A DNA stretch of 28,179 nucleotides from Paracoccaceae bacterium (GTDB lineage: Bacteria; Pseudomonadota; Alphaproteobacteria; Rhodobacterales; Rhodobacteraceae). Shown in pieces: positions 8,855 to 17,365 of this stretch (within the stretch, counting starts at the first letter, position 1; each line of letters opens with the position of its first letter). The notes beneath the pieces were generated by a model. That model was not told the DNA's origin and did no database searches. It saw only the letters and a list, made by a program, of their open reading frames with translations. The stretch lies in contig JADZAO010000019.1 of the NCBI GenBank assembly GCA_020852535.1, positions 1 through 28,179 of the forward strand, read 5' to 3'. Made by a program: the position numbers and the translations under genes.

Positions 8855-11800
8855 TCATATAAGCCCAGTCTCTTGCTCTGTATCGTGGCCATCTTTGTAT
8901 GTAGGGACTTCGGAACGAACGATAGCGGCCAATTCTTCGATCCATGCGGTCACAAAATGCTCGATCTCAACCCTATCAAACAGATTATTTCTATATTGAA
9001 CCAAAAGGCTTGTCGCATCATCGTGTTCGCGCACATATGACATCTTATCAAATTTCACGGCAAAACCGAGATCTGAAAACCCCTGATCCCGAGGGTTGAA
9101 ATTGTCGCGCCCAGCGCCGGAAAAGTTCAGATAGCTAATAAAGATCGTTGTCAGCGGGAATCGTGACTGTTCAAACGGCATACCAAGATCCGAAACCAGC
9201 CTATCGTACTGATAATTCTGGTGTGTCATCGCGCAAGCGACACCTTGCATCGTCTGACGCACGTGATCTAGGTCAGATTGACGGTCATCATAACGACTGC
9301 GCACGCAAACGAGCGAGATAAAATTGCCGACAAGCTCTTCAGCTCCCTTCAATTCCCGCCCAGCAGCAGGCGTCCCTATTACAAGGTCTCTGCGATCTAG
9401 TATACGATGCAAGGCTCGGAACTTAGCAGTCAAATAAAGACTAAACTCAGTCACCCTGTAACTTCGCGCATAAACCTTAATTGCATCGCGAACAATGTCT
9501 GGAACCTTGGCACAATAACCTTGGCCCCGATCGTGTCCTATGCCAACCCATTTCTCAGCAAAAACATGCTTACGATAGGGCGTCTTAAACACTTCTGCCC
9601 AGTAGCATTGGGCCTCGGATTCCGCTCCCGACAATCTTGACTCTGCTTTCGCGGCCCAATCGGCATAAGAAAGATAATTAAACCGCGTAGGTTCTGGAAT
9701 CGGAACGTCGTACTCAAGAAAACGACGTAGCTGGGTTTCGATGAGGTTCACCGAAAAGCCGTCGCTGATCATATGATGCATCGCAAAAACCAAGGCTGAT
9801 CGGCCTTCCGGCAAGACTGCAACAATGACCCGAAACAAAGGCCACATGTCCGTAGCGATTTCAGAATTGGCGACCTCAAGACGAAGATTATCCAAAAATC
9901 CGATAGAGGTCTCAACCGTTTGCTCCGCAAAATCGCGTACCTCAACTTCCAACTTAGTCCCGTCTGTCACCAACGTTTCCTGTAGAAGAACCTGATCGTC
10001 ACGCAAAACAAAGCTCAGCCGCATTGAATCCTGCTTCAAAACCAGATCAAGTAACCCTTCTTCCACCCTATTAACATCGACCACGAAGTCGAAGTGCATT
10101 ACCCGCACCATAGTGGCCCAAGATCGGTTTCCCTTGGGCATGTAGATATTCCACCAACGTCGTTGCTGCGGCGACAAGGCGTAGGTCGCGGCTTTTGCAA
10201 GCTTAGGAATTTTTACCATCTCACGCTCAGGCGATCGGTCGATTAAATCAGCGATCTTGGCCAGATTGGTAGCGGAGAACAAATCCGAAAAGTCCAGAGA
10301 TTTTCCCAACTCATCTTCAATCTTGCCAATCAAGAATGCAACGTGGATTGAGGTTGCCCCCAGAGCAAACAAATCAACAGTCGGCGATGGCATCGAAGAC
10401 TCGAGAATTTCTGATACCTGACAGCACAGCCAGGCTTCGGTTTCGGTTATCGGCATCTCGGCGGCGGTGCTATCTTGGTACACAAGTGCGGCAAGACGCA
10501 CCCGGTCGACTTTACCGTTCGTATTCTTCGGAAACTCATCCACCTTGCGCCAAATAGTCGGCACGATGGCCTGCGGCAGATGATCAATCGCGTAGTCGCG
10601 CGGAGCACTGTCGGGAAGAGAACTTCGTCCGGGCTTTGCGATCCATACCGCTGCCAATCTTGGTTCTATTCCACCCAGCGTTGTACTGAAAACAAGAATA
10701 TCTTGTGCGTCCGCATAGCCCTGCAACGTTTGAGTTACTTCGTTAGGATGAACCCGAACACCATTAATCTTCACTTCTTCATCGGCTCGCCCGACGATCA
10801 CCAAATCGCCCGATTCCAATAGCTCGCCCAAATCGCCCGTATGATACAATACGGTTCCATCACTATTGTTGACGAACCTAGTGGCATCGACAGCTGCGGG
10901 ATTAATATAGCCAAGCGTAGCGTTGCGCGTCGTGATCACCACTTCACGCTCTAATCCAACTCCATGAAAACCAACAGACGTTCCCGGCAAAGGTCGACCG
11001 ACCGGAATCGGCGCAATATTTTCAACATCAACTTTTCCAACACGATGAAAAAACTTGGCCAGTGTGGTTTCAGACGGACCATAAAGGTTCACATATTCAG
11101 TACTGTTCCCAAAGGCCGCACGCAATTCGGTCACGGCAGCCGGATAGAGCTTTTCTCCCGCCAGAAACAACACCCGCAGGGTCGGAGCGGAATGACCCAT
11201 CGCACGGGCCCAAAGCTTGGCAACCGATGGAACAGCATGCGCAATCGAAATACGCTTAGCCATCATCCAGCGCATAATACCACCCGGCGTGGAGGTATCT
11301 TGCTCCAAGGGGATAACAAGTGTTGCCCCATGAAGAAGCGGCAGGAAAATATCGCGCAATGAAACGTCAAACCCGACCGGCGTCAAAAACGAGACACGAT
11401 CCTTCTCCGAAACGCCAAATTCATGGCCCTGCCACTCTATGAAATGCAACAGCGCCGACAAGGTGCCAAGAATTGCTTTAGGCGTTCCGGTGCTGCCCGA
11501 GGTAAACATCACGTAAGCGGGTCTTTCACCACGCTTCGGATGATCGGAAACTAAATTGTGCAAGTCAGTTGCATGCGCACCATCCCCCGTGATGACAACC
11601 TGGGGCGGCACAATATGCATCATCGCTTCGACACGCGCATCGGGGAGCCGGATGTCAATCGGCATCACAATCCCACCAAGGGCGAGGATCGCCAAAAGAT
11701 CTATGACATAGGCCACAGATTTTTCACATCGAAGCGCTACCACAGCGCCGTCGTAAACCCATTGAGACAGTTCTTCGGCGCGCGCATCAACTTGGGCAAT

Positions 11801-11905
11801 CAGATTGGCATAACTCACCGTCTGGTCGCCGCATTCAATGGCTGTCAGCTTCCACTGAGAAGGCGCGATGAATTGGATGAGCCGCAAACAATCTGTGGAA
11901 GTCAT
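8855..11905 (-). CDS. nonribosomal peptide synthetase module, A-PCP-C
   Basis: A 1016-residue one-module NRPS. The adenylation domain (about 1-475) has A3 YVMFTSGSTGTPKA, A5 NLYGPSETT, A7 YHTGDLGE, A8 GRADEEVKINGVRVHPNEV and A10 PKNTNGKVDR, so it should activate an amino acid as the adenylate. The carrier domain (about 485-560) has the arm-bearing serine in LGATSI (about Ser519). The condensation domain (about 575-1000) begins LSPQQRRWW and has an intact HHxxxDG, HHMISDG (710-716). No thioesterase or reductase follows, so release must be by condensation onto a free acceptor or by a partner. By-eye specificity residues are roughly D-V-R-H-F-A-L-L-A-K, loosely like serine codes. The ATG at 11905 has only a weak site (GGAT). 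It lies 75 bp after the oxygenase gene and is probably co-transcribed with it. Confidence 0.93.
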   Translation of the reverse strand: MTSTDCLRLIQFIAPSQWKLTAIECGDQTVSYANLIAQVDARAEELSQWVYDGAVVALRCEKSVAYVIDLLAILALGGIVMPIDIRLPDARVEAMMHIVPPQVVITGDGAHATDLHNLVSDHPKRGERPAYVMFTSGSTGTPKAILGTLSALLHFIEWQGHEFGVSEKDRVSFLTPVGFDVSLRDIFLPLLHGATLVIPLEQDTSTPGGIMRWMMAKRISIAHAVPSVAKLWARAMGHSAPTLRVLFLAGEKLYPAAVTELRAAFGNSTEYVNLYGPSETTLAKFFHRVGKVDVENIAPIPVGRPLPGTSVGFHGVGLEREVVITTRNATLGYINPAAVDATRFVNNSDGTVLYHTGDLGELLESGDLVIVGRADEEVKINGVRVHPNEVTQTLQGYADAQDILVFSTTLGGIEPRLAAVWIAKPGRSSLPDSAPRDYAIDHLPQAIVPTIWRKVDEFPKNTNGKVDRVRLAALVYQDSTAAEMPITETEAWLCCQVSEILESSMPSPTVDLFALGATSIHVAFLIGKIEDELGKSLDFSDLFSATNLAKIADLIDRSPEREMVKIPKLAKAATYALSPQQRRWWNIYMPKGNRSWATMVRVMHFDFVVDVNRVEEGLLDLVLKQDSMRLSFVLRDDQVLLQETLVTDGTKLEVEVRDFAEQTVETSIGFLDNLRLEVANSEIATDMWPLFRVIVAVLPEGRSALVFAMHHMISDGFSVNLIETQLRRFLEYDVPIPEPTRFNYLSYADWAAKAESRLSGAESEAQCYWAEVFKTPYRKHVFAEKWVGIGHDRGQGYCAKVPDIVRDAIKVYARSYRVTEFSLYLTAKFRALHRILDRRDLVIGTPAAGRELKGAEELVGNFISLVCVRSRYDDRQSDLDHVRQTMQGVACAMTHQNYQYDRLVSDLGMPFEQSRFPLTTIFISYLNFSGAGRDNFNPRDQGFSDLGFAVKFDKMSYVREHDDATSLLVQYRNNLFDRVEIEHFVTAWIEELAAIVRSEVPTYKDGHDTEQETGLI

Positions 11906-11980
11906 ATAATTATCCGTTTCCTATGCCCATGTGCCCAGCCGGAGAATCCGACTGAGCACTTCCGGGCCAAAGGAGAGGCA

Positions 11981-12985
11981 TCAGCCGTTCACAATACGAA
12001 CTTCTGTCGGCATCATATACATCTTATGCATGTCCAGCGACCGGACGTTCACCGTCTTCATCAGCCAGCGGTTTGTCACCGCGCCTTCGTCGCCAATCCG
12101 CACCACTTCCTTGTTGTGAATACACTCATTGTTTGCCGATCCAATAAAGTCACCCTTAAGTATCAGAAGGCGCTTCTTCAAAACATGCAAAGCGCGGACA
12201 ATTTCGTCGACCAGTTCTTGGGATTGCGGATCAATGCCAACCGTTCTGTTTTCAAAGAAACGAATGTCATAGTCGGTTGCCCCACCCAAAATTGGATGAT
12301 TAGGTGCCCGGCCAAGCTTTTTGTTCGATGATGAAAGGGTCAGATCGTCATAAGGTGTATAGAACCGTTCTTCGCGCAAGCCCTTCAGCACAGGTTCGTC
12401 AAGATAGTCCAGCAGGTCGCAGTTGCGCACGAAAGAGGTATAGATTTCATTCTGCTTCGAGGCGCGCAACCCAAGGATGTTTACCCAATCTGGGCGCACA
12501 AAATGATTCGCCAAATCCTTGTGAAAAAAGATCGTCTTGGCCGCCTTCTGCGATTGCGATTCCATCAACGACCGCATTGGGTGGATGTCTTGAAAAATGT
12601 CGCCGTCGTTCACGTTGACGTAACCGATTGGCTGCTGTCCCATCAGCTCCGCGTAAAGCAACAGGAAGGCTTCAGCAACATAGGTAGTTTTACGATTACG
12701 CTTATCAATAACAGGGCTATCTAAATCTAGAATCGGAAGATCGGGGTCGACCGGGCAGTTCTTGAGAAAAATATAGGGACTTTCGAATGAGTTCACATAC
12801 TTCTTGGCGTAGCACAAGTTGCGGAAGTCATCAGGGATCGGGCCGGTTTCCGCGATCATTCGAATGACCTCAGCTTGGAAGTCAGCGTAGTTCTTGTAGG
12901 GATTGACCCGAATCTCCAAGAGACGCCGAGTAATCACATCGTTTTCATCATTCGAGAAAGCAAAATCAACATTGATTTCCGACAT
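11981..12985 (-). CDS. Fe(II)/2-oxoglutarate-dependent oxygenase, clavaminate synthase-like
   Basis: A 334-residue non-heme iron oxygenase of the TauD/clavaminate synthase-like superfamily, which couples 2-oxoglutarate decarboxylation to hydroxylation or desaturation of amino acids. The proximal iron ligands are in FFHKDLANHF (His155, Asp157). The distal histidine is probably in ECIHNKEV (His290), and NRWLMKT (Arg306) would bind 2-oxoglutarate, all at the usual spacing. The ATG at 12985 (MSEINVDF) is chosen because AAGGA lies upstream with an 8-base gap; an upstream extension of 30 residues looks non-coding. As the first gene of the four-gene cluster it probably tailors the amino acid used by the NRPS, free or carrier-bound. 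Confidence 0.87.
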   Translation of the reverse strand: MSEINVDFAFSNDENDVITRRLLEIRVNPYKNYADFQAEVIRMIAETGPIPDDFRNLCYAKKYVNSFESPYIFLKNCPVDPDLPILDLDSPVIDKRNRKTTYVAEAFLLLYAELMGQQPIGYVNVNDGDIFQDIHPMRSLMESQSQKAAKTIFFHKDLANHFVRPDWVNILGLRASKQNEIYTSFVRNCDLLDYLDEPVLKGLREERFYTPYDDLTLSSSNKKLGRAPNHPILGGATDYDIRFFENRTVGIDPQSQELVDEIVRALHVLKKRLLILKGDFIGSANNECIHNKEVVRIGDEGAVTNRWLMKTVNVRSLDMHKMYMMPTEVRIVNG

Positions 12986-13277
12986 AGAGACTGTCCTTAT
13001 TTTGGCGACTAACGTCTTCTTCCATAAGATTCTAGCATTTATGTGCCAGACGATCTGCTTACGGTTCAGCCTCAAGCAGAACTGCTACAGGGCACCCCGC
13101 ACTAAGTAAATAGCGCATCCCGCAAATTACTCAGTAATCCACTCATTTTGATGTTGTTGTCCGTCATCACACTCACCATTACATGCTCCTTTGTAGCAGA
13201 AGCAGATTTTCAATGGATCGGAACAAATGCCGAATAATGACCTATACCTGCGAAGCGTGATCGATACCCAACAGTTT

Positions 13278-13412
13278 TCAAAAACTGTCTATACCCTTGA
13301 TGCGGCGTTTAATCTCGCCTATCAAACGTTCGATCGGATTGATACTGTGTAGCTTGGCACGAGCCCCACACTGCTTCACTAAATTCTGCGAACGATCATT
13401 TCTCAAACCGGT
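13278..13412 (-). pseudogene. IS256-family transposase remnant
   Basis: A 44-codon open piece bounded by stops contains RAKLHSINPIERL then GEIKRR, the C-terminal signature of IS256 (Mutator-type) transposases (usual form RAKLHSTNP.ERLNGEIKRR). The rest of the element is gone: no catalytic DDE region or terminal inverted repeats were seen within 12986-13475. The remaining sequence in that 490-bp gap holds no other recognisable gene. Confidence 0.75.
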
Positions 13413-13475
13413 TCAGTAGATCTGGATTAGACTATGCTCTTTCGTGCCTCGCCCGGCTCGTTCGTCTAAGCCTAA

Positions 13476-16400
13476 TCAATCATACCGATAACTACCCTCA
13501 GCAAGCTGTTCGGGCATAGATAACCCGTCACGCTCAAACGTCCGCTGAATGGCTGAATGCACAGGATCTCCTGTATCGTCTGACCTGACCTCTCCTACCA
13601 GCATCTTCTGCAGTTGTTCTGGATCTGCTTTTGTGTCGCCCATTGGCCAGAGTATCGACGAAGCTAATTTCCGTTTCTTCGTCATCAGGCTATGCAGAAG
13701 GCAATCGAAGCTATTCTCACGTAACTCGCCATGGATCGCCATCGGGACATGGATGGTAACTTCCTTTTTTTGACCAATCCGATGAACACGGTCATTACAC
13801 TGCTCCTCGACAGCAGGGTTCCACCAGCGACTCAGATGGATGACATGTGTTGCGGCCGTCAGAGTCAGACCCGTACCAGCGGCCTTTGGACCAAGCACCA
13901 GAATATCAAAACCTTGATCGTATTCCAAATGGCTCTGGAAGCGCTCCACGATCGTTTGACGCTTAGGGATAGAGGTATCGCCGTTGATTAGGCCAATCTG
14001 ACCAAGCTTATATCGTTGCTTCAAAAGCTCGATAAAGCGATACTGCATATTGATGTGTTCGATAAAGACCAACACTCGTTCCTTGCGGGTATGGATATCA
14101 TCGATAATCTTGAAGCAGGCCTTCAGTCGCCCTGAAAGATTAATAAACTCCTCTTCATCCCCAACATTCGTGATATCAGGGTGAACCGAAATCGTACGAA
14201 TGTGATGCAGTATTTTGAGAATTGAATCTTTCGCCCCCGTCGGCAGCTCACTCTTTACTCGACTATAGACTTCCGCCTGAACATTCGACATCATCCGTGG
14301 GTGTAAAATTCGTGTCTTTAATGGTAGGTCCTTGGCTACTTCATCTTTTATGCGCCGCAATGCCATCGGCGGCAGCCCTTGATTTGTCTCAAAAATAAAT
14401 TTGGAGAGTTCTGCTAAGCAACCTTCCTCGGGTTTACCATAAAACTCGCGGAATTTGTTGAGAGGTTTCAGACGACCAGGAACAAGTTGATCCAAAATAG
14501 CCCAAATGTCCGTAGTCGAATTCTCGATAGGTGTCCCTGTCAGACCAATACGAAAATCCGCATTAATAGCCTTGCCAGCCCTAGCCCGCAAGGTGATAGG
14601 GTTCTTCAGCGCTTGGATTTCATCAAAGACCAAAGCCGAAAAGCGGACACGCCCAAGCGAATGCTGATAATTCGTCAGCGTTGCGTAGCTTGTGAGCAGC
14701 CAGTAATTATGCCCCACACCCGACGCAATGGCTTTATGCAGAAATGATAAATCAAGATGCTCTTGGCCATCACGCGTGTCCTTACCATCGGCACCATGAA
14801 TACGACGTGATGAAATACCATTGCCGTAAAGGCTGACACTCTCTCCAAGCCCGCCTGATGTCAGATGATTTTTAATTTCCTGTTCCCAGTTTTTCAAAAG
14901 TGAGGTCGGGGCGACAATTAGGATCGGTCCATTTTGCTTTGCATCTTTTTGCGCCATATGGGCTTTCAGCCAAGAGATGAATGAGATTGTCTGCAAGGTC
15001 TTGCCTAGTCCCTGCTCGTCGGCATTCAGAATGCCGGGAAGGCCTGATTCCCAAGCCTTCACCTGCCATTTGAAGCCCTCCAGTTGATATTCCTTCAAAG
15101 GAGTTTTCACACTCTCGGGTAGCGAGACGGGGATCAATGCCTTGCGGGGTTCAATCTTTGCACGCCATTGCAACTGCTCAAGATTTTCCTTCACCTCTAG
15201 GATGATAGGTCCCTTACTTTCAACCTCAGATTCGGGAACAAGTTCAGCTTCGATCCCAGCGGTATCAGGCTTTCCTTCCTGCTCCTCGAAAAGAGTCTGA
15301 ATCTGGTGACAGATGGCACGTTCAGTCGTGGACGAAGCGGCAATATACTCGCCATTGTATTCGATACTTTCGTAGCCCTCACTCATTGCGCACTGAATCT
15401 TCTCCCTGATAACTTCTAGCTCTTCAATGGTTAGCCCCTTGATAAAGCGTGCACCACTTTCCCCGAAAACCTCAGGAAACCAAGTAGTACCACTGCCTTC
15501 AGTAATAATCATCGAAGCGCCCGTATAGATGATCTTACCAGTGACACGTTCGGAATATTCCTTGGTCTCAATAAAGATCGGACCCGCGACCTTCTCGATC
15601 ACCTCCTCTTGTTGAGCATCAGAGAGATCATTGAGTTCTCCACGGCTCCGCAGGTCCTGTTCGATGGCTGCGGTGATTTTCTGACGCGGGTTCTTGATAA
15701 AGGCTGCTCGCTCTTCACGCGACGCATGATGCATCTCAGCCATTACCTTCAAGGCAGGAACAGCCGAACGGTCAATGACAAGGTAGTGGCTTTTAGCTAC
15801 TTTATAGGCAGACAAAGCTCCTTTTTCACGAACAAATTTTTGAAATTTCTTTAGAGGTGTACCAACTAATTCGGCCATAATGACGGAAACTTCCCCGTCC
15901 TCGGCCTCTTGATTTTTTTCCTCTAGCGTCTTTCGAAAGAAGGGAACGACTTCAAACTCCGGGTCGATATCGCTGCCTGTGGGTGTAATAGAAAACCCAT
16001 CAGCAATCTGCACAGACAACTCCTTCAAAAATTTACTCATGCCGTTCTTTACACTAGCGGAGGCGTCATCCTGATCGAAACTAGGCTCGAGTGCCCGACG
16101 AAAGCGGGCAAGGGCTTCCCAGTGGCTATGCAGATCCGATCCGCTCTCGAAGTTCTCAGAAACCTTGATGGCATCAAGAAGCCATTTTGGCAGACGACGA
16201 GGACCATCTGATGTTTTCAGAATACATCCAATACGAGTGACAACCTGCTTCTCACTAAGCCTCAGCCATTCATGCGTCAGACGGAATTGCTTCTGCCCTA
16301 TAAGGCCCTCAACGTCAGTCTTGAAGATAAGATCAACCACAGGCGGCAGGCCAAGCGTTTTAGCGTTTTTTGTATCCAACTCGGCGGCTACGTCGTGGCT

Positions 16401-16619
16401 CATCCAAATACTGACATCGTCCCTCCGTAGACCGTCAACATGAGATTCCGCGATCTGTTCCAGATCGGCGATGGCAAAGAGCAGACTACAATCGTTAGCT
16501 GAAAGTTTATCGAGCCCAGCCCTCTTTGAGCGCCCAAACAAGCTTTCCAGAAAGCCTGGAGCTTTCTGATGTACTTTGAGAGTTATACCCTCGTCATCAT
16601 AGCTAAAATTGAATGCCAA
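13476..16619 (-). CDS. zorD: Zorya ZorD, SNF2-type helicase/nuclease
   Basis: A 1047-residue protein, the size expected of type I ZorD. The N-terminal 480 or so residues are of no obvious catalytic class. The C-terminal half is an SNF2 helicase: Walker A DEQGLGKT (about 532-540), motif II FDEIQA (about 664-668), motif III LTGTPIENS (about 692-700) and motif VI VHRIGQKKEV (about 942-951). In Zorya, cytosolic ZorD acts on phage DNA after the ZorAB membrane motor is triggered (established for type I systems). I chose a TTG start at 16619 because GGGGAG lies 7 bases upstream. It overlaps the end of the preceding small gene by 17 bp, which suggests translational coupling. Confidence 0.92.
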   Translation of the reverse strand: MAFNFSYDDEGITLKVHQKAPGFLESLFGRSKRAGLDKLSANDCSLLFAIADLEQIAESHVDGLRRDDVSIWMSHDVAAELDTKNAKTLGLPPVVDLIFKTDVEGLIGQKQFRLTHEWLRLSEKQVVTRIGCILKTSDGPRRLPKWLLDAIKVSENFESGSDLHSHWEALARFRRALEPSFDQDDASASVKNGMSKFLKELSVQIADGFSITPTGSDIDPEFEVVPFFRKTLEEKNQEAEDGEVSVIMAELVGTPLKKFQKFVREKGALSAYKVAKSHYLVIDRSAVPALKVMAEMHHASREERAAFIKNPRQKITAAIEQDLRSRGELNDLSDAQQEEVIEKVAGPIFIETKEYSERVTGKIIYTGASMIITEGSGTTWFPEVFGESGARFIKGLTIEELEVIREKIQCAMSEGYESIEYNGEYIAASSTTERAICHQIQTLFEEQEGKPDTAGIEAELVPESEVESKGPIILEVKENLEQLQWRAKIEPRKALIPVSLPESVKTPLKEYQLEGFKWQVKAWESGLPGILNADEQGLGKTLQTISFISWLKAHMAQKDAKQNGPILIVAPTSLLKNWEQEIKNHLTSGGLGESVSLYGNGISSRRIHGADGKDTRDGQEHLDLSFLHKAIASGVGHNYWLLTSYATLTNYQHSLGRVRFSALVFDEIQALKNPITLRARAGKAINADFRIGLTGTPIENSTTDIWAILDQLVPGRLKPLNKFREFYGKPEEGCLAELSKFIFETNQGLPPMALRRIKDEVAKDLPLKTRILHPRMMSNVQAEVYSRVKSELPTGAKDSILKILHHIRTISVHPDITNVGDEEEFINLSGRLKACFKIIDDIHTRKERVLVFIEHINMQYRFIELLKQRYKLGQIGLINGDTSIPKRQTIVERFQSHLEYDQGFDILVLGPKAAGTGLTLTAATHVIHLSRWWNPAVEEQCNDRVHRIGQKKEVTIHVPMAIHGELRENSFDCLLHSLMTKKRKLASSILWPMGDTKADPEQLQKMLVGEVRSDDTGDPVHSAIQRTFERDGLSMPEQLAEGSYRYD

Positions 16620-17084
16620 GAATTAACTCCCCACGGATGATCTCCAGCAGCTTCAGGCTTCGCCGAGGAAGCCGCTGTGCCATGTAATCCATGGCCATCT
16701 TCTCATTTATATTGAAAGTATTACCCTTAATTAGAGCCTTCAAGGCAGAAATAACGTTCGATGAAATGAAACCGCAGAAACACACAATTCTCTCGATTTC
16801 CCTCTTCTTCGCGATCCAAAGTATGAGTTTAGTATAGGCTGTGCTTTCTGTCGAAAATCAGATCCAAAAAGATCTTTCAGACTCAAAAATTCTTCATCAT
16901 TTTTACGATTTGATCTAATAATATTCGCGAGCCTAACCTCTTCAATAAGGTTGAGTTCATACCGTTCGCAGATATTAAAGAAATTACCTTCGCTTATGAT
17001 AACGCTTGCACAAAATTCGTTAATCTCAGCATTCAGGGCAGCTTTAGAAAACGGTCTCCACCCTGCTGCTTGACTGCTGGCCAT
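16603..17084 (-). pseudogene. unrecognised small gene between zorC and zorD, apparently frameshifted
   Basis: Two minus-strand frames with good coding character sit end to end. The first begins at ATG 17084 (MASSQAAGWRPFSK), continues through NICERYELNLIEEVRLANII and EEFLSLKDLFGSDFRQ, then loses sense and stops at 16740. The second, two bases over, opens after a TGA near 16866, reads STAYTKLILWIAKKREIERI and SSNVISALKALIKGN, and ends at TAG 16603-16605, overlapping the zorD start. Joined across about 16830-16865 they would give one helical, charged protein of about 155-160 residues. I do not recognise a family. It could be a lost C-terminal part of ZorC, a Zorya accessory gene, or two real short genes. 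No ribosome site is evident at 17084, so the true start may be elsewhere. Confidence 0.45.
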
Positions 17085-17365
17085 CGGAGTTATCAACGGG
17101 AAGGTGTGAAGGGCGGATTCTTCTGAAAGCTGTTGGATTTTTGCCTAAGATGCAGTGGTTGGAGTGCTTAAAGTTTCGACAAGATGATGCCCTAACGCTT
17201 TTTAAAGTTAAAAAGTTGAGCCTCAATGTGGCATTCAAGTTGGTGAAGATATTATAAGACATCTGTGTCCGCGCTTCAGCCTGCCGAGAATTAATAGAGG
17301 GCTGAGCCGTCGCCGGTCTTGCAGACATAGGCACGGCAGAAAAACGCGCGAGGCGGACTGCGCCA
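17085..17365. other. non-coding insert after zorC with a possible internal promoter
   Basis: No supported coding region. The part nearest zorC (about 17270-17365) looks more GC-rich than the flanking zor genes, as if inserted. A perfect TATAAT on the minus strand (17251-17256) could be a -10 element driving the small gene and zorD. A -35 at the right distance is poor (CTGAAG), so this is only a candidate. Confidence 0.3.

Noticed and set aside
11558..12331. Plus-strand frame of 257 codons across the NRPS/oxygenase junction
   Set aside because: His/Arg-rich, spans two well-supported minus-strand genes and has no homology pattern.
13043..13060. TGGCAC-like sequence upstream of the oxygenase gene, considered as a sigma54 promoter
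   Set aside because: The GG and GC elements are one base too close for a sigma54 -24/-12 promoter.
13271..13288. Inverted repeat ACAGTTTT-ca-AAAACTGT near the IS256 remnant
   Set aside because: The loop of two bases is too short for a terminator hairpin, and it overlaps the transposase remnant end; no matching partner as a transposon end was found.
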